Assembly (NCBI GenBank): GCA_006386115.1 | Contig: VFIW01000012.1 | Span: forward strand, 831,128 to 895,127 | Direction: 5' to 3' | DNA length: 64,000 nt | Source: Globisporangium splendens | Lineage: Eukaryota; Oomycota; Peronosporomycetes; Pythiales; Pythiaceae | Shown: one piece after another, positions 20,948 through 32,949 of the stretch | Layout of the letters: the number at the start of each line of letters is the position of its first letter | Numbering within the stretch: position 1 is the first letter of the stretch | The notes under the pieces: model-generated | Seen by the model: only the letters and a program-made list of their open reading frames with translations | Told to the model about the DNA's origin: nothing | The model's database searches: none | Program-made: the position numbers and the translations under genes

Positions 20948-23620
20948 CCCTGTTCGACGGCGCCGTTGCCGTTTTCGTTCACGATTGGGGATAAGTACGA
21001 CTGCAAAATATGCGCGCTCTCATCGTCCAAGTGGAAACGGAATCGGATGAGCATGAGGATCAAGTGTACACAGCACGATAATCGGTTTGCAGCGACCACG
21101 AGCTTGGCTTCGACATCTTCCATCCGATGGGAAAGCGTAACAAGCTGGTCGTACGTGCCATGCAGCAGCACGTCCAAGCAATTGACGGCTGCGGGATTGC
21201 GGTCTTTGTACCGCACTAGCAGTCGTTTCTGGATCACGCGGAACTGGTGCGCACGGTCGTTCAGCTGCGCCGAGAGCTCAAGCTTCTCCTTGCGCAATAG
21301 GAAGTGCGTATCGATTGTGCCAAAGAAATCTGCAAGTGGCAGCGGCTCCTGGTAGAAAACCTCTAGCGGTGACGATGATGCGTTGCTGTCGTCGCTGTCC
21401 TTGCTCTCGGCGGACCGTGAGTGGCCCTCGAATACACTTCGCAGGCGCTCGACGAGCTCCTTCGAGACCATCCAAAGTGCTTCGAGTTCGTTCGACTGAA
21501 TTCGGTATCTTCCAGCATTCTTCGATACAAGGATCGTGGCGTCGACGCCATTGTAGTATTGAAAGCTCATCACATTCGTGCCTGTACCACCGCCGCCGAC
21601 CTGTTTGGCCACTCAGGTGTGCAATGTGGCTGATGGAACATCTCTTCAAACAGACTGGTCAGCTCGAGCTGCTCTTGGTTTGTCTCCAGCGTGAACTTAA
21701 ATGTACTAGACTTGACTGGCGGTACGAGACGACACATCATGGCCATGGGCAGCTTGACGCGGCATTGCGAGACCCGTGGTTGCCCCGTTACGAGCGTGTA
21801 CGATGCTGAAATGGTCACGTCCAACGACGTCGGCATCACGGACCCATTTGGACGCAACACTATGGGAATGATCAGCGGTGTTGACGCCTTCCCGTCAATG
21901 CACGCGATCACGACTGACGAGTCGCTCGCAACGATGTTGTCCGGTGTCAGAATCGACAGCGACACGTTTGAGACCCGCGTCGCGCCAGTGTACGTCACGT
22001 ATATTCGCATCGTGAGCTGAATGCCTTTGGTAAGCGGTGCGTCCACTGCATCTTTGTGTCGCTGAAAATCGTCCTGGCCACCACGCTCTTGGATTGTGTC
22101 GAGAACCGTCGGCACTTGAGCACGGATCAGCACGCGGTCTTTTGGCTCTGTGCGACGCTCTCCTTGCGACCGACGAATCACATTGAGTAGCTGCCGGTGT
22201 TCCTCGTCCATCTCTTCGTAATTGACTTCCTTTGTATCGGGCGTGACGACCGACGTCGACGGAGGGTCCGTGCCCATGTAGTTGATGCTCAATGCACCGT
22301 CGGCATCGAGACTCACGATCATGCCGTCGGTGTGCCCGAACTCAGCGACGCGGGCGGCAACTGGCACTGTCGATGCACACGCAGAACAGATCAGCGTCTT
22401 GTCTTTGAAGACGCTCCATAACTTCGAGTGAGTTGTCACGAGCAGATTCTCCATCATGGCAGTTCCGCTGGAGTCACCATTGCTGTTGCTGTGGCTACTC
22501 AGACCTGCTGATCTGGGGAACACGCACATCGCCGACGGGTGGCATCCGAGCCGCTTTTGCATGAGCAGCTCGCCGTGGGGCTTGATCCCAAACAGCGTAA
22601 ACTCACCGAGCACGAGCACATCAAATGTCGTACGGTTCTCTTGCGAGTAGCACCGCCCGATACGAATGTCCAGGGTTGTTTCCCCCAGATTGATTTTCCA
22701 GTCGCAGTGGATGTTGTGCTTTGCTTCCTGTCGATCATCGACGTCGAGCGCGTTGGCTTTGGCTTTCTTGAGCGACGCTGACGCCAGGACCTGATACCGA
22801 TAACACTCGACTTGAAGGTCTGAGGTCGCGGCGATAATTGCGTCCATCCCAGGAGCATAGCACAGCGCACCAGGAATAAAACTGTGATTCAATGGCTGGA
22901 GGAACGCGAATCGATCTTGCTCAAAGACTTGCAGCCTTCCATCGAGCGATTGCACACAAAGGTGGTCGCGATCCGAGCGTGTGGTCGCACCGCTGCCAAA
23001 CGGACCGCACACCATGTTGTAAGCCGTGAAATGCTCACCATCGACGCCGAGCAGGTGCTCGTAGCGCAGCGTCAATTTGAAATAGCTCGCAGCCATGCCG
23101 CTGCCACCAACGCCGTCAATCACGTACACGCTCAGCCGTCGTGGGTGTAAGATCGCCAGCGCCGTCATGTGCTGATTGCTAATAAAAAAACCAAAACCAC
23201 AGTGTCAAGCCAAGGCAATTGGCCAACTACACACTGGTTGAGAAACGCATAAAACGCATACGTACGGGATGAACTTGCCCATCTCAATCTGCAAGATCGG
23301 ATAGTGCAGGTTTTCTTCCAGCAGCAAATGCTCAATCTTGAACTCGTTGTGGGTCGGCGAGTACATGCGCAGCATCCCATTCAGACTCCCCGTCACGATT
23401 TTCACTGTTGTATATCACACAAATCCACACAAAAAGACACATGTCCATTCGACTCAGTCAACCACCGATTGCTTGGGTATGGAAAAATGATTTCGTAAGC
23501 GAGCACACCTTGTCCTGTGGCATCGTTGTCGACGTTCCCGACCACGAGCGCGCCGTGCGTGCACTCCTCGCAGCTCTCGCCTTTCACGCTCCACCACTCG
23601 CGCACCTGGAACAGCGACAT
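20482..23620 (-). CDS. BBS9: BBS9 / PTHB1, BBSome subunit (possibly defective)
   Basis: BBS9 is a subunit of the BBSome, which moves membrane proteins in and out of cilia or flagella. Exon 1 starts at the ATG at 23620 (MSLFQVREWW). Exon 2 (~23404-23270) gives KIVTGSLNGMLRMYSP. A long third exon gives the beta-propeller (VCGPFG..., LCVQSLDGRLQVFEQ) and the GAE domain. The C-terminal part at 21600-20946 has FQYYNGVDATILVSKNAGRYRIQ. An in-frame TAG at 20946-20944 sits where animal BBS9 has Trp before the EERTDSAMTELLRTLL block; that block and KKLKKHITIVCDRLGKG continue in the same frame after it. There is also a frame change near 21,600 that could be a 74-bp intron. After ~20,750 the frame to 20482 is doubtful. 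Confidence 0.85.
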
Positions 23621-24621
23621 CTTCTTGTTTTCTCTATGGATCTACAGCTTACCCCTTCGTCTCTCTTTCGCGCACGGCGGATCCGAAAGCGACTGCTGCT
23701 GTTAGAGCGCTGATCACCACAACGAGACGCACACGCTTATGACGCTACGGGGGACGCACTGCACACACGCAGAGGAGGCAATAGCGAGTCCAACAGACAG
23801 GAAGACGCAGGGAAACGAATGCAGGAAGCGCCGCTGCTTGTGCTTTGGTCTCCAATGCGGAATGCACCGGTTTGCCGCGTCGTTTCGGGTGATCCGACCC
23901 AATTAGTGGCCCTTGGTGGATTTAATACGGCTTTCTATCCAATCAAAAGGCAGAATTGCTTATTGCGGTTTGCGCATTGTTGGCTGCAAAGGTGTCGTTT
24001 CGACCAATCACATGGTGTCAACGCATCCAGTGTTCTTTTTACAGCCAATAGTATCTATTTCAATCGACATTTGACCAATGAATAGTCTCCTTAGCCCTTT
24101 CCCGCGTCGCTTGAGGAGGAGCAGGCGGATAGGGGTTGCGCACACTCACTCACAGAAATTTTCTTTTGGATAAGGACGTCAGCCACGTACAAAGGAGGGG
24201 AGAAGAGCGAAATCCCATTGTGACACCACCACGCGCGCGCGCGACGCTCTCTCTACGTGACTCCTGTGCAAACTCTGCGTGCGTCTGCTGCATCCGATCG
24301 ACACGTCTGCGCAGTGTCAGTGTGTGCAGCTTTGTTGGTGCGGCATTGTGAACGCGCTGGTCCCTGCGTGTCTACGTGTCTGTGGCGTGTTTTGCTGTGG
24401 AGATTCCGTCGTGTGAGCATTGAACGCGTCGACGAGAAGGGCATTGCCGTGTTATCTTGGTCGACAGCGTGGTGCTAGTTGCAGTGGTAAAGTGCCGGCT
24501 TTGAGCGTCTCGATATTCGCGTTGTGCTGGTCCCGAGGCGCAGCGTTGGAGTGCAAAGCATTTGTGCGCACTTTTGTCGTGTGAGGGGGACATTGAAGAG
24601 CTACGCGTCAAATAGCAAAGG
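23621..24621. promoter_or_regulatory. Divergent promoter region with five CCAAT boxes
   Basis: This 1-kb gap separates the starts of BBS9 (minus) and the kinase gene (plus). Five plus-strand CCAAT pentamers lie within 181 bp: 23899, 23939, 24004, 24045 and 24075. About 0.2 would be expected by chance in that length. CCAAT is the NF-Y site. No coding frame is convincing here. Confidence 0.5.
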
Positions 24622-26917
24622 ATGTCTCATTCGTTGCCGGAAGGGTGGTTCGAGAGCGGCCATGGCTCGATTGTCGTGTTCGTGAAGGATTTCCGCGACC
24701 CACTGGAGCGAAAGAAGAAGCTGATGTTGAAGCCGTGGGCGAGCATCAAGGACATCAAAGATCAGCTGCAGGTCGTGTTCAACGTGCCCACGAACGCGCA
24801 AAAGCTCTTTTACCAGGGCCGCGAATTGAAGAACGTGCATAATTTGCAGGAGTGCGGCATCTATCAGGACAGCGCCGTGATCGATTTCGTTGCAAGGCGT
24901 CAGCAAAACTTTATTTTGCTTTATGGCGCGAATTCGGATGCTACGACGGGTGCCAGCAATCCGGTAGTGACGCTCACGCCCTCCACAATGTCCATGAAGA
25001 AGATGAATACCAGCAGCAGCAAGTTGCCAATGCCACCGACGCGACTGAGTAGTAGCACCAGCAAGCCGCGAGAGAATGTGCTGCCGCACCAAGCCCCTGT
25101 GATCAACATCCACCCGTATGGTGCGCATTTGCTACCGATTTCGCTGATGAAAATCACACACCAGGTAAGCGTTTGAGTTTGATTTGACTTATCATTGACG
25201 TGGATCGTATTTTGGATTAACGTATCCATTGGATTCCTTCTCTAGGCTCTGCAAGGACTCGCATTGGGGCTTGCACCCGTGCTCGCGATGGACGGCACTG
25301 GCGGCACGTACTTTTTCAAGGATCCATCGCACCGCAACGTCGGATGCTTCAAGCCGCAGGACGAGGAGCCTTTCGGTCCGCACAACCCGCGAGGGCTTGT
25401 GGGCGAACTAGGACAGGTATGCATTGATTACGCTTGATTCTGGTGATTGCCATGGTTCATTTTATGCCAAGTGATGATGCTGATTGTGGGTGGGTGCGAC
25501 ATTTTGTGATTTGTAGAGTGGTCTTCGACGAGGAATTCTGTCAGGTGAAGCCTGTGAACGAGAGCTGGCAGCGTATCTTCTTGACAAGGTACGCCGTTCA
25601 AATTCCTTGTATTCGGTGCGTTGATGCTTCAGGCACTGACCTCGACTTTGCTGCTACAAATGCGCCATATAGGATCATTTCGCAGGCGTGCCGGCGACGT
25701 CGCTTGTCGAGGCTCGACACCCGGTGTTCAAATACGGCGATGGCGGACCGCATCACTTCAAAGTCGGGTCGTTGCAAGAGTTTGTTCGCCACGATGACGT
25801 CGTGAGCGATCTCGCGCCAAACCAGTTTACGCTCCACCAGGTGCACAAGATCGTGCTGCTCGACATGCGGCTCCTGAATACGGATCGGAACGACGCCAAC
25901 ATCCTTGTTCGCAAGAAGCGCTCGGCGACAACGGGGCAAGTCGAATACGAGCTGATCCCGATCGACCACGGGTACTGCCTGCCTCAGTACCTGGAGATCG
26001 CATGGTGCGACTGGTGCTGGTACAATTGGCCGCAGCTTCGTCAACCGCTGAGCAGCGAGGACCGAAAGTACATCTTGTCGCTGTCGGCGTTCGAAGACAC
26101 AGAGAACTTGTCTAAGAAAATTCCGCTTCGACGAGCATGTCGGCGGAACATGATCATTGCAGGCATGATCGTGCAGAAAGGAGTGAGAGCGAACCTCGTG
26201 CTCTACGACATAGCTCGGATCATGTGCCGCGAAGACTTGGATGCACCGTCCGTTCTCGAGACAATGTGCATCGAAGCGTTTCATCAAGTGATAGCGCAAC
26301 GCAAGTTGAACGAGCAACCACATTCCTCCTCGCCGCCACCTGTGTCGAGCGCACCGCCATCACCACCGAACGGCAGGAAGCCGAATCTGCGGCTCTCTAT
26401 CGATATCTCGGCGCCAAGAGAGTCCTTCTCAGGTGGACAATCGCCAGTGGGCTCAGGCGCGCAGTCGCCTCCTGGGTTCTGGGCCAGTTTTGCGCCATTC
26501 AGTGCCTTTGATGATGACGACGAAGATGAAGACGAGGACGACTCGGATTCCTCACTGAATGACAAGCTGAAGCAGAAGCAACCACACGCAGACCTGAGTT
26601 GGGACCAACTGGCATCGAATGCACTCTCGGATGCCGTCAAGCACGTAGGAAACGAGCGCATGACGAATGGCACGGCATGCTCCGAAAATGGAGTCGACCA
26701 TGGCACTTCCAATGGCCACCACTCCCCGGGGAGTTCGTTTGGTGCTGAGCCTGACAAGGACGAGTTTGAGGTGCTGAACGAGACACTCGACGAGAGCGTG
26801 CAGGACGAGAAGGTCTTCTTTGGGATCCTCAGTCGCTTGATGGACGAGCGCGTCGAGTGCATCCGGCGCCAAGCACAGCAAACGCCGCCTTCCTCGAGCT
26901 CGTCATCCAGGAGATGA
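24622..26917 (+). CDS. Ubiquitin-domain PI3/PI4-kinase-like protein (PI4K gamma / UbDK type)
   Basis: Four exons are phase-consistent: 24622-25164, 25246-25416, 25517-25588 and 25673-26917 (676 aa). The N-terminal ~90 residues are a ubiquitin-like fold (LKPWASIKDIKDQLQ...LFYQGRELKN). The kinase domain follows: a Gly-rich loop GTGGTYFFKD, lysine region CFKPQDEEPFG, catalytic loop DRNDANIL and metal motif DHG in IPIDHGYCLP. These are the hallmarks of the PI4K type-II-gamma-like family; several plant members phosphorylate proteins rather than lipid. The C-terminal ~200 residues are Ser/Pro-rich with an Asp/Glu run near 26510-26545 and are probably disordered. The substrate is unknown. Confidence 0.85.
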
Positions 26918-28289
26918 ACACTGAGCAAAGCAACAACAACGCAACAAGAAAAAAAGACCGAGGCACTACGCTCTCTTTGTACTCTTTTGACAAGCACAGA
27001 AAGACCATTTTCTCGTTGATAGCTGGGCATTCTCAGCCTCTTCCTCGAAGAACCTCCCTCCCACAGTGCCGACCGTACAGCGCATACTGGGAGTAAAATG
27101 GACAGATAAAAATGCCAACCAAGTTCATTCTGTTTGAGAATGGACAACGGAAATGCAATGAACTCGAAAATGGAATTGCTTACCGACAGAAAAGGCGCTA
27201 AATGAGGCATTGCAGTAATTCCAGATCAACTGCTGCGTCACCCCAAGCAGAGTTGAAACCTGCCAAAACCAACCGACCTCATCTAGTCTTTTTTTTCTTC
27301 TGCTCGTTCTTCTCGTTCGGTTACGGCTCTGGAGCTGTGGCCGGCAAACCCCACAAGCCAAACATCGACTCCTTCAGCTTATCCAGATAGTGTCATTTGA
27401 ATGCGTCTTGGGTTAGAATCAATTAAGCTATCTCCTGTAGATGAAAACGTCCTCACACCTCTTCGACGCTGTCGTTGTTCGGCTTCGTCCACCTTTCGCT
27501 GCAAGCTCTCGTCTGGTCTGCCGAAATTGCGAATGGGGGACGTCCAGTATACGAGAGCGTTGCTCACTTCCTGGAGCCGCCTACCAACCCGGGATTGCGT
27601 GAGGATCTTGCCCATGCGCGCGCTCTTGGAGACGCAGACGCCATCTCTTGCCTCGTGGACCTGGTTCCATCAGAGCTGACTGACAACGGAGTCTTCAAGG
27701 TGTGGAAATCGAAAACCTCTCAACTAAACACTATACATATGTAATGCACTATGCATGCCGTCGAGATGAATTTGGATATACTATTGGAAACAACTGCAAT
27801 AATCAATGCGATAGTGGATGGAACTGTTGCAAACAGCCACTTCGCCTAAGATCGAAGATGATGTCATCGGTCCCGAAGAGAAATGCTTGCTTCAATCCCT
27901 GAAAAGAGTCAAACAAGGGATATCGATTTTGTATTGGAATTACAGAGAAACATTGTCAAATTCGGGGCATCCTCCCTCGTTTAAAGTCATTTAATAAGGG
28001 ACGGCGGACTCGTTTCAGAGAGAGCAGGCTGTGACTGCTTTGTCAGAGTTCGTTTTGCAGCTCAAGATTCCACGCACCATGGCAGCCTAAGCGCGCTTTT
28101 TCGCGAGAGGAATCCTCTTTTTTTCGCAGCGGAAAAGGAGTTCGGGGCACAGAGAAGGTGAACGCTGCGAGCCCCTCGTTGTGCGCTTTCCAACGGTACC
28201 TCACACGTTCTTTGTGTGTGTCTGGAAGCAGAGAAAATTGAACTTCAAGTGACGCGAAGAAATCACTCAAAAAGCGATAGTTTACACAA
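26918..28289. other. Intergenic; one unassigned frame near 27475-27720
   Basis: There is no gene I can support. A plus-strand frame ending near 27700 (…PGLREDLAHARALGDADAI…) has protein-like composition and meets a GT, so it could be an exon or a remnant, but no start or partner exon is visible. The rest is AT-richer non-coding sequence. Confidence 0.4.
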
Positions 28290-31200
28290 ATGATGCACGC
28301 GATGGCGACGCTATGGGATGCCACGCTCGCGAACGACGTGGACAGCGTCAAGAGCCTGTTGGAAGACGCGATGGTGCCAGTGGATGACGCGAATGACCTA
28401 GGCGAGACGGCACTGCACCTCGCGGCGACCAATGGGAACGACGACGTTGTGCGCATGCTGCTGCAGCATAACGCCAACCTCATGGCGAAAGATTGGGTGC
28501 GAATGCTATTGCATTTAAGAAGCTTTAAGTCATGTTTTGGCATTGCTTACCTGCTGCCTTGTCTGTGTAGGAATCTGGATGGACCCCGTTGCACCGAAGC
28601 ATGTATAACGATCGCCTGTCAAGTAAGTGTCAACACTGCTACTATTATACCAGCACAACACGATGCATATAGCAGCATTAATAATCACTTCTCTCCTATG
28701 TATTTACGCCTGTGTAATAGCCTCGCTGCTGCTGCTTCGACATGCGCGCTTCCACTTTGGCAAGAAATTCATGAACACATATTTGCACCAGGTCCGCGAT
28801 TTCGCGAATCAGAGCGCGATCGAGTTGCTCTCCGGTCGACTCGCCGATGTTTTCCAACAGGCGCAGACGACGATGTTCGCGCATTACGGGCAAGGAGAAG
28901 GAGGAGCGATGACGCGTGGAGGAGCAGTGTACACGTTCGGCAAAGCGGACTTCCAGGTATGTTTTGCTGGTCGTGTATTCTTCTTCAACTTATTGCCAGT
29001 ATGCTGATCCATGCCGTTCGCTTATTCTCTGGTGATGTAGCTTGGTTATCATCTCCCGAATGCTGATGTGCAGACGTCGCCGCGCCGAGTGGACTTTCCG
29101 ACGGCGTCGGCGATCGTCCAGATCAGCGCGGGCAAGTTCCACACGATCGCGCTCAACGCGCTCGGCGAGTGCTTTGTGTGGGGCTTTGGCAAAGGCGGAC
29201 GACTCGGCACAGGAACAGAGTTTGAGTAAGTGTTAGCTCAAGAATCGCAAGGTGCTGCTGCTAATCGTGATCCACTAACAGTGCGCTGGCTGTGATCTTC
29301 TTATTAACTGCAGCCACGTGGAGCCGATGAAGCTGGTGTCGTTGGACCAAATTCCGATTCTGAAAGTAGCTGCTGGCGAGAATCACACGTTGGCGCTGTC
29401 ACGAAGCGGTCAGATCTTTTCCTGGGGGTCCAATAGCTTTGGGCAGCTGGGTCATAACCTGAAAACGTGCACCTTACAGAGTCGACTGACGCCGAAGCGG
29501 ATCGACGCGTTCCGCGGCAGTTGGATGACTGACATCGCGGTCTCGGGCTGCCACTCGGCCGCGATCCGAGGCGACGACGGCGCCGTGTTCACGTGGGGCA
29601 GCAACAAGAGAGGGCAGCTTGGCCGTAAAGAAGGCTTTGGCACCGACCAGCCGTACCCTACTCCAAAGCTCGTCGACGCATTGCTCCCACACCATCCTGT
29701 GTCGGCGATCTACGAAGACTACGAGAGCGTGCGTGCTGTGCAAGTGGCGCTCTCGGATGCGCATACGAGCGTGATTTTGCAATGCAGCCGCAATGGTCAA
29801 CGCCACGGCCAGGTATGGCAGTTTGGCTACGGCTCAAACTACCCGAGTCGCATCAATTTCAAGGAGAAAGCCCACCGCACGAGCAGTGTGCTGATGAGCG
29901 ACGTGTGGACGCCGACGTGGAAGGTCCGAGGTGTCGATATTGTCCAGATCTCGTGCGCGCAGAACCACTCGATCGCACTGGCCAAGTGCGGATCCGTGTA
30001 CACGTGGGGTCACAACGGCCAAGCGCTGTCGCACCACAAGAAGATGGTCCAAGAGAGCTTTGTGCTGCCCGGAGCTCCGCAACCGGTCTCCCGGCTCGCC
30101 AACTATGGCCGCGTGACGAGCATCTGTGCGTCCCAGGACCATTGCGCCGTCGTCACGGAGGATGGGAACCTGATCACGTGGGGATGCGGCGCCCAGAATG
30201 TGCTCGGCCATGGCCAGGGAAACACGTGGCAACCGAACCCAAAGCGCGTCGCTGGCGTGAAGAAAGCGCTTACAGTGGCCACGGGCCATCAGCACACGGC
30301 CGTGCTTGTCGCGCCTTACAATCCGGCGCCATTGGTAGTCGATGAGGATGCGCTGAGCGGCAGAAGCAGTGTGCCGACGCTGTTGCATTTGGTGCAGCAG
30401 CAAATCTCCAAGTACGTCGATCTCACGAACTGCGTTACGCTATGGAAGTATAGCGTGCATTTCTCTGCCGCCAAGTTGGACAACTTTGTGTTCGAGTTTA
30501 TGCGTTTGAACTGGGACGCTGTCCTGGAAATGATGGGCAAAGAACGCATGGATCTGCTCTTTGAGCTATTTTTGCCGCCCATGGAGCCCATGAAGGCACT
30601 CGAAGTGAAGGCAACGGCACCGCCACAAGCTACTTTGACGGGGGAGAGCAAACAGGTGCCACCGTCGCCAGTGCTCACGGCGTTGCGAGAGTTTACGGCC
30701 GAGAAACGCATGGAAAAGAAGACCAAGCGAGTGCCGTCAAAGCCAGATCTTTTGACTGCGACTGCGGCTGTTGCTAAGAGTCCACCCGTGCTAGACACGA
30801 GTCTACCAGTTCCAGTATTTGCTCAGGAAGAGAGTCACCTGGGCATCCCAGCAACGGCGAAAGTGTCGCGACGCAAGACGTCGAAGTTCGTGTCGTTGGA
30901 TGCGTTTTTGGACACAAAGAAGGCTAGTACCGGCACAAGCAACAGCAAACCAGAGGCAGTCCCTACAAGTCGAGACTTTTTCAGCCCATGGAATGCTCCA
31001 TCGACAAATGCGTCTGCAGGGAGAGAAACCGGTACTAGTGAGTTCTCGACGCAGAAGCCGCTTCGAAAGCCGAGTATGGAGCAGTTGCCATCGCAATCGC
31101 TACGCAAGACAAGCATTTCAGCCAGTCCAAGTCTGTCGTTTTCGTTGTCGTCGCCTGCGCTGACAGCAGCGACGTCGGTCTTGGCACCCGATGGCTCGGA

Positions 31201-32044
31201 AAAGCGATTGCACATGTCGAACTTTTCCTTGGATGCATTCATCAAGAAGCCATCGCGCAACGGACGGAAGAAAGGTGGCGCTGTTGACCCTGTGGAAGAT
31301 AGCAAGCCGTCGTGGACGTCTGTGGCCACGAGTCACCACGCAAATGCGCCAAAGAAGACGCTCAAAGAGATCCAAGATGAGGAAGAAGCGCATGCGGCTG
31401 CCGAGGCTGCAGCGAAAGCACGGAACGGTAGCTTTGCGCGACCAAAGTCGACCGTGAACAGCTGGGGCTTGTGCGAAGGTCCGAGCCACATTTCGCTGTC
31501 GGAAGTGCAAAAGATCCAAGCCGATCAGGAATTCATCGAGCAACAGCACCAGATTCTCGCCCAGATCGAAAGAGAGCGCAAAATGATGGCGAAGCAACAA
31601 GAGAAATCCCAAAATGCGTCCAATAGAAAGAACAAGGCGCAAAAGCCAAAGAAACCAGATGGCGATGCTGCTACTGCTGGCGAGTCAAAGCCAAAGGGCA
31701 ACAAGAAGGAGAAGGCGCCGAATGTTCCAAGTGGCACAAAGGAAAGCGCTAAACCCAAGAAAAAAGCATCGAAACAAGCAAGTGAGAAGGATGGACATGA
31801 CGGACAAGAAGCCCCACGGGGTGACAGATCCAAAGCCAAATCGAAATCCAAGGCTCCACGCCAAGCGCAATCGGAGTCAGCAGTGGACCCACGCGGTGCT
31901 GCCAAGCGTGGCCGCGGTCGAGCTGATGGCGATCGTCAGGCTGCAGGCAGCGCGAATGACCCACCACAGCCACAGGTCCCATTCACCCCTCGCAGGGACG
32001 CTGCGCCATTCGTTCCAACCGGCAATGCCGTTGCAGCTGCTTGA
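28290..32044 (+). CDS. IBTK-like protein: ankyrin repeats, RCC1 propeller, BTB/BACK-like region
   Basis: Five exons are phase-consistent: 28290-28496, 28571-28622, 28721-28956, 29041-29225 and 29314-32044 (1136 aa, ATG start). The N-terminus has ankyrin repeats (DLGETALHLAATNGND; ESGWTPLHRSMYNDRLS). RCC1-type repeats follow from VYTFGKADFQLGY through FSWGSNSFGQLG, FTWGSNKRGQLG and VYTWGHN to ITWGCGAQNVLGHG. A BTB/BACK-like helical region follows (~30370-30570). The long Lys/Ser-rich C-terminus has two related motifs (SLDAFLDTKK, SLDAFIKKPS) and an IBTK-like block TLKEIQDEEEAHAA. Animal IBTK is a BTK inhibitor and CUL3 adaptor. Oomycetes lack BTK, so a ubiquitin-adaptor role is inference. Confidence 0.8.
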
Positions 32045-32211
32045 GGTGTGTATGCATGTATATATCGCCACTATTTGTATCTATCGTGTGAATAGCCAAC
32101 CCAGCCCATGTGGACTCCCCCCTTGCGCGTAAGTTCCGTATAAATGCGCTCAAAACCATCCAAACATCAGCCACATTGCGTTTCGCGTTCGACCTCCGAG
32201 TACTAAAATGG

Positions 32212-32949
32212 CTATGTCCTGTTCTGCGAGAGAGCGCTGCTGATTAGTTTGGCGCACTCGAGTATCAGCTGTCGATTGAGCTCTTGAGCCCGTTCCTCAG
32301 AAGCCAGTCTCGCTTGCGCTTGTCGCTCTTCAAAGGTCAGGCGCGCTTCAAACTGCTGCTGCTGCGCCACGAGCTCTTTCTCTTTTAGTTGGAGCTCCAG
32401 ACAGTGCCGCTTGTGTTGCCAATAGGCTTCTTGCATGAAGGCATTTCGGCGCTTGTTCCCACTTCCTGAGCTCTCTTGGTCTTCCTGACTGTCCGATGGA
32501 GACGCGCTGACGCTCTCGTCGTCGCTCCCGGGTTCGACGGCAAGTGGGGGCCTCATCGCGCGCGATTGAGCGTCATTATCAGCTCGTTTTCTCTTCTTCG
32601 TATCTTGCTTTTCAGCGTCATGACTCGCTTCGAGCTCGATGTAGTGGCGCACCAACGCCGCAAGATCCTCTTCGTCGCCACGGCTCCGTGATGCCGTAGA
32701 TCGAGCGTTCCTGGTCCGCGTCCTCGGAGACGCAGAGAGCGGCGAGGCGCTTTGACCGTTGGCAGCATCCACAGCGTCTTCGTTAGTTTTGTATCTGGTC
32801 TTCAGGATGTGGAGACGATCGCGAAACGAAACACCATTTTGTGATTGCGGCTTTGCGTGCACCTTCAAATTGGAGAAATTGGAGGAAATCGAATACAAGA
32901 CCGGTACTGAATGGAAGTGTGTACCGATATCTCCGGTATCATCATACAA
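32212..32949 (-). CDS. Partial nuclear protein with trihelix-like N-end and C-terminal coiled coil
   Basis: The frame has no ATG at its 5' end (it opens at a TTG near 32949), so an upstream exon is missing or the gene is truncated. The first credible part, GVSFRDRLHILKTRYK, resembles the last helix and linker of SANT/trihelix DNA-binding domains common in oomycete genomes. A basic NLS-like KKRKR and an acidic Ser-rich linker follow. The Gln/Glu/Arg-rich coiled coil near the end contains FEARLTFEERQAQARLASEE. It could be a transcription factor or a domesticated or decayed transposon-derived gene. Confidence 0.35.
   Translation of the reverse strand: MYDDTGDIGTHFHSVPVLYSISSNFSNLKVHAKPQSQNGVSFRDRLHILKTRYKTNEDAVDAANGQSASPLSASPRTRTRNARSTASRSRGDEEDLAALVRHYIELEASHDAEKQDTKKRKRADNDAQSRAMRPPLAVEPGSDDESVSASPSDSQEDQESSGSGNKRRNAFMQEAYWQHKRHCLELQLKEKELVAQQQQFEARLTFEERQAQARLASEERAQELNRQLILECAKLISSALSQNRT

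Noticed and set aside
27401..27744. Overlapping short frames after the PI4K-like gene
   Set aside because: One frame has protein-like composition, but there is no start, no partner exon and no motif. Left as intergenic with a note.
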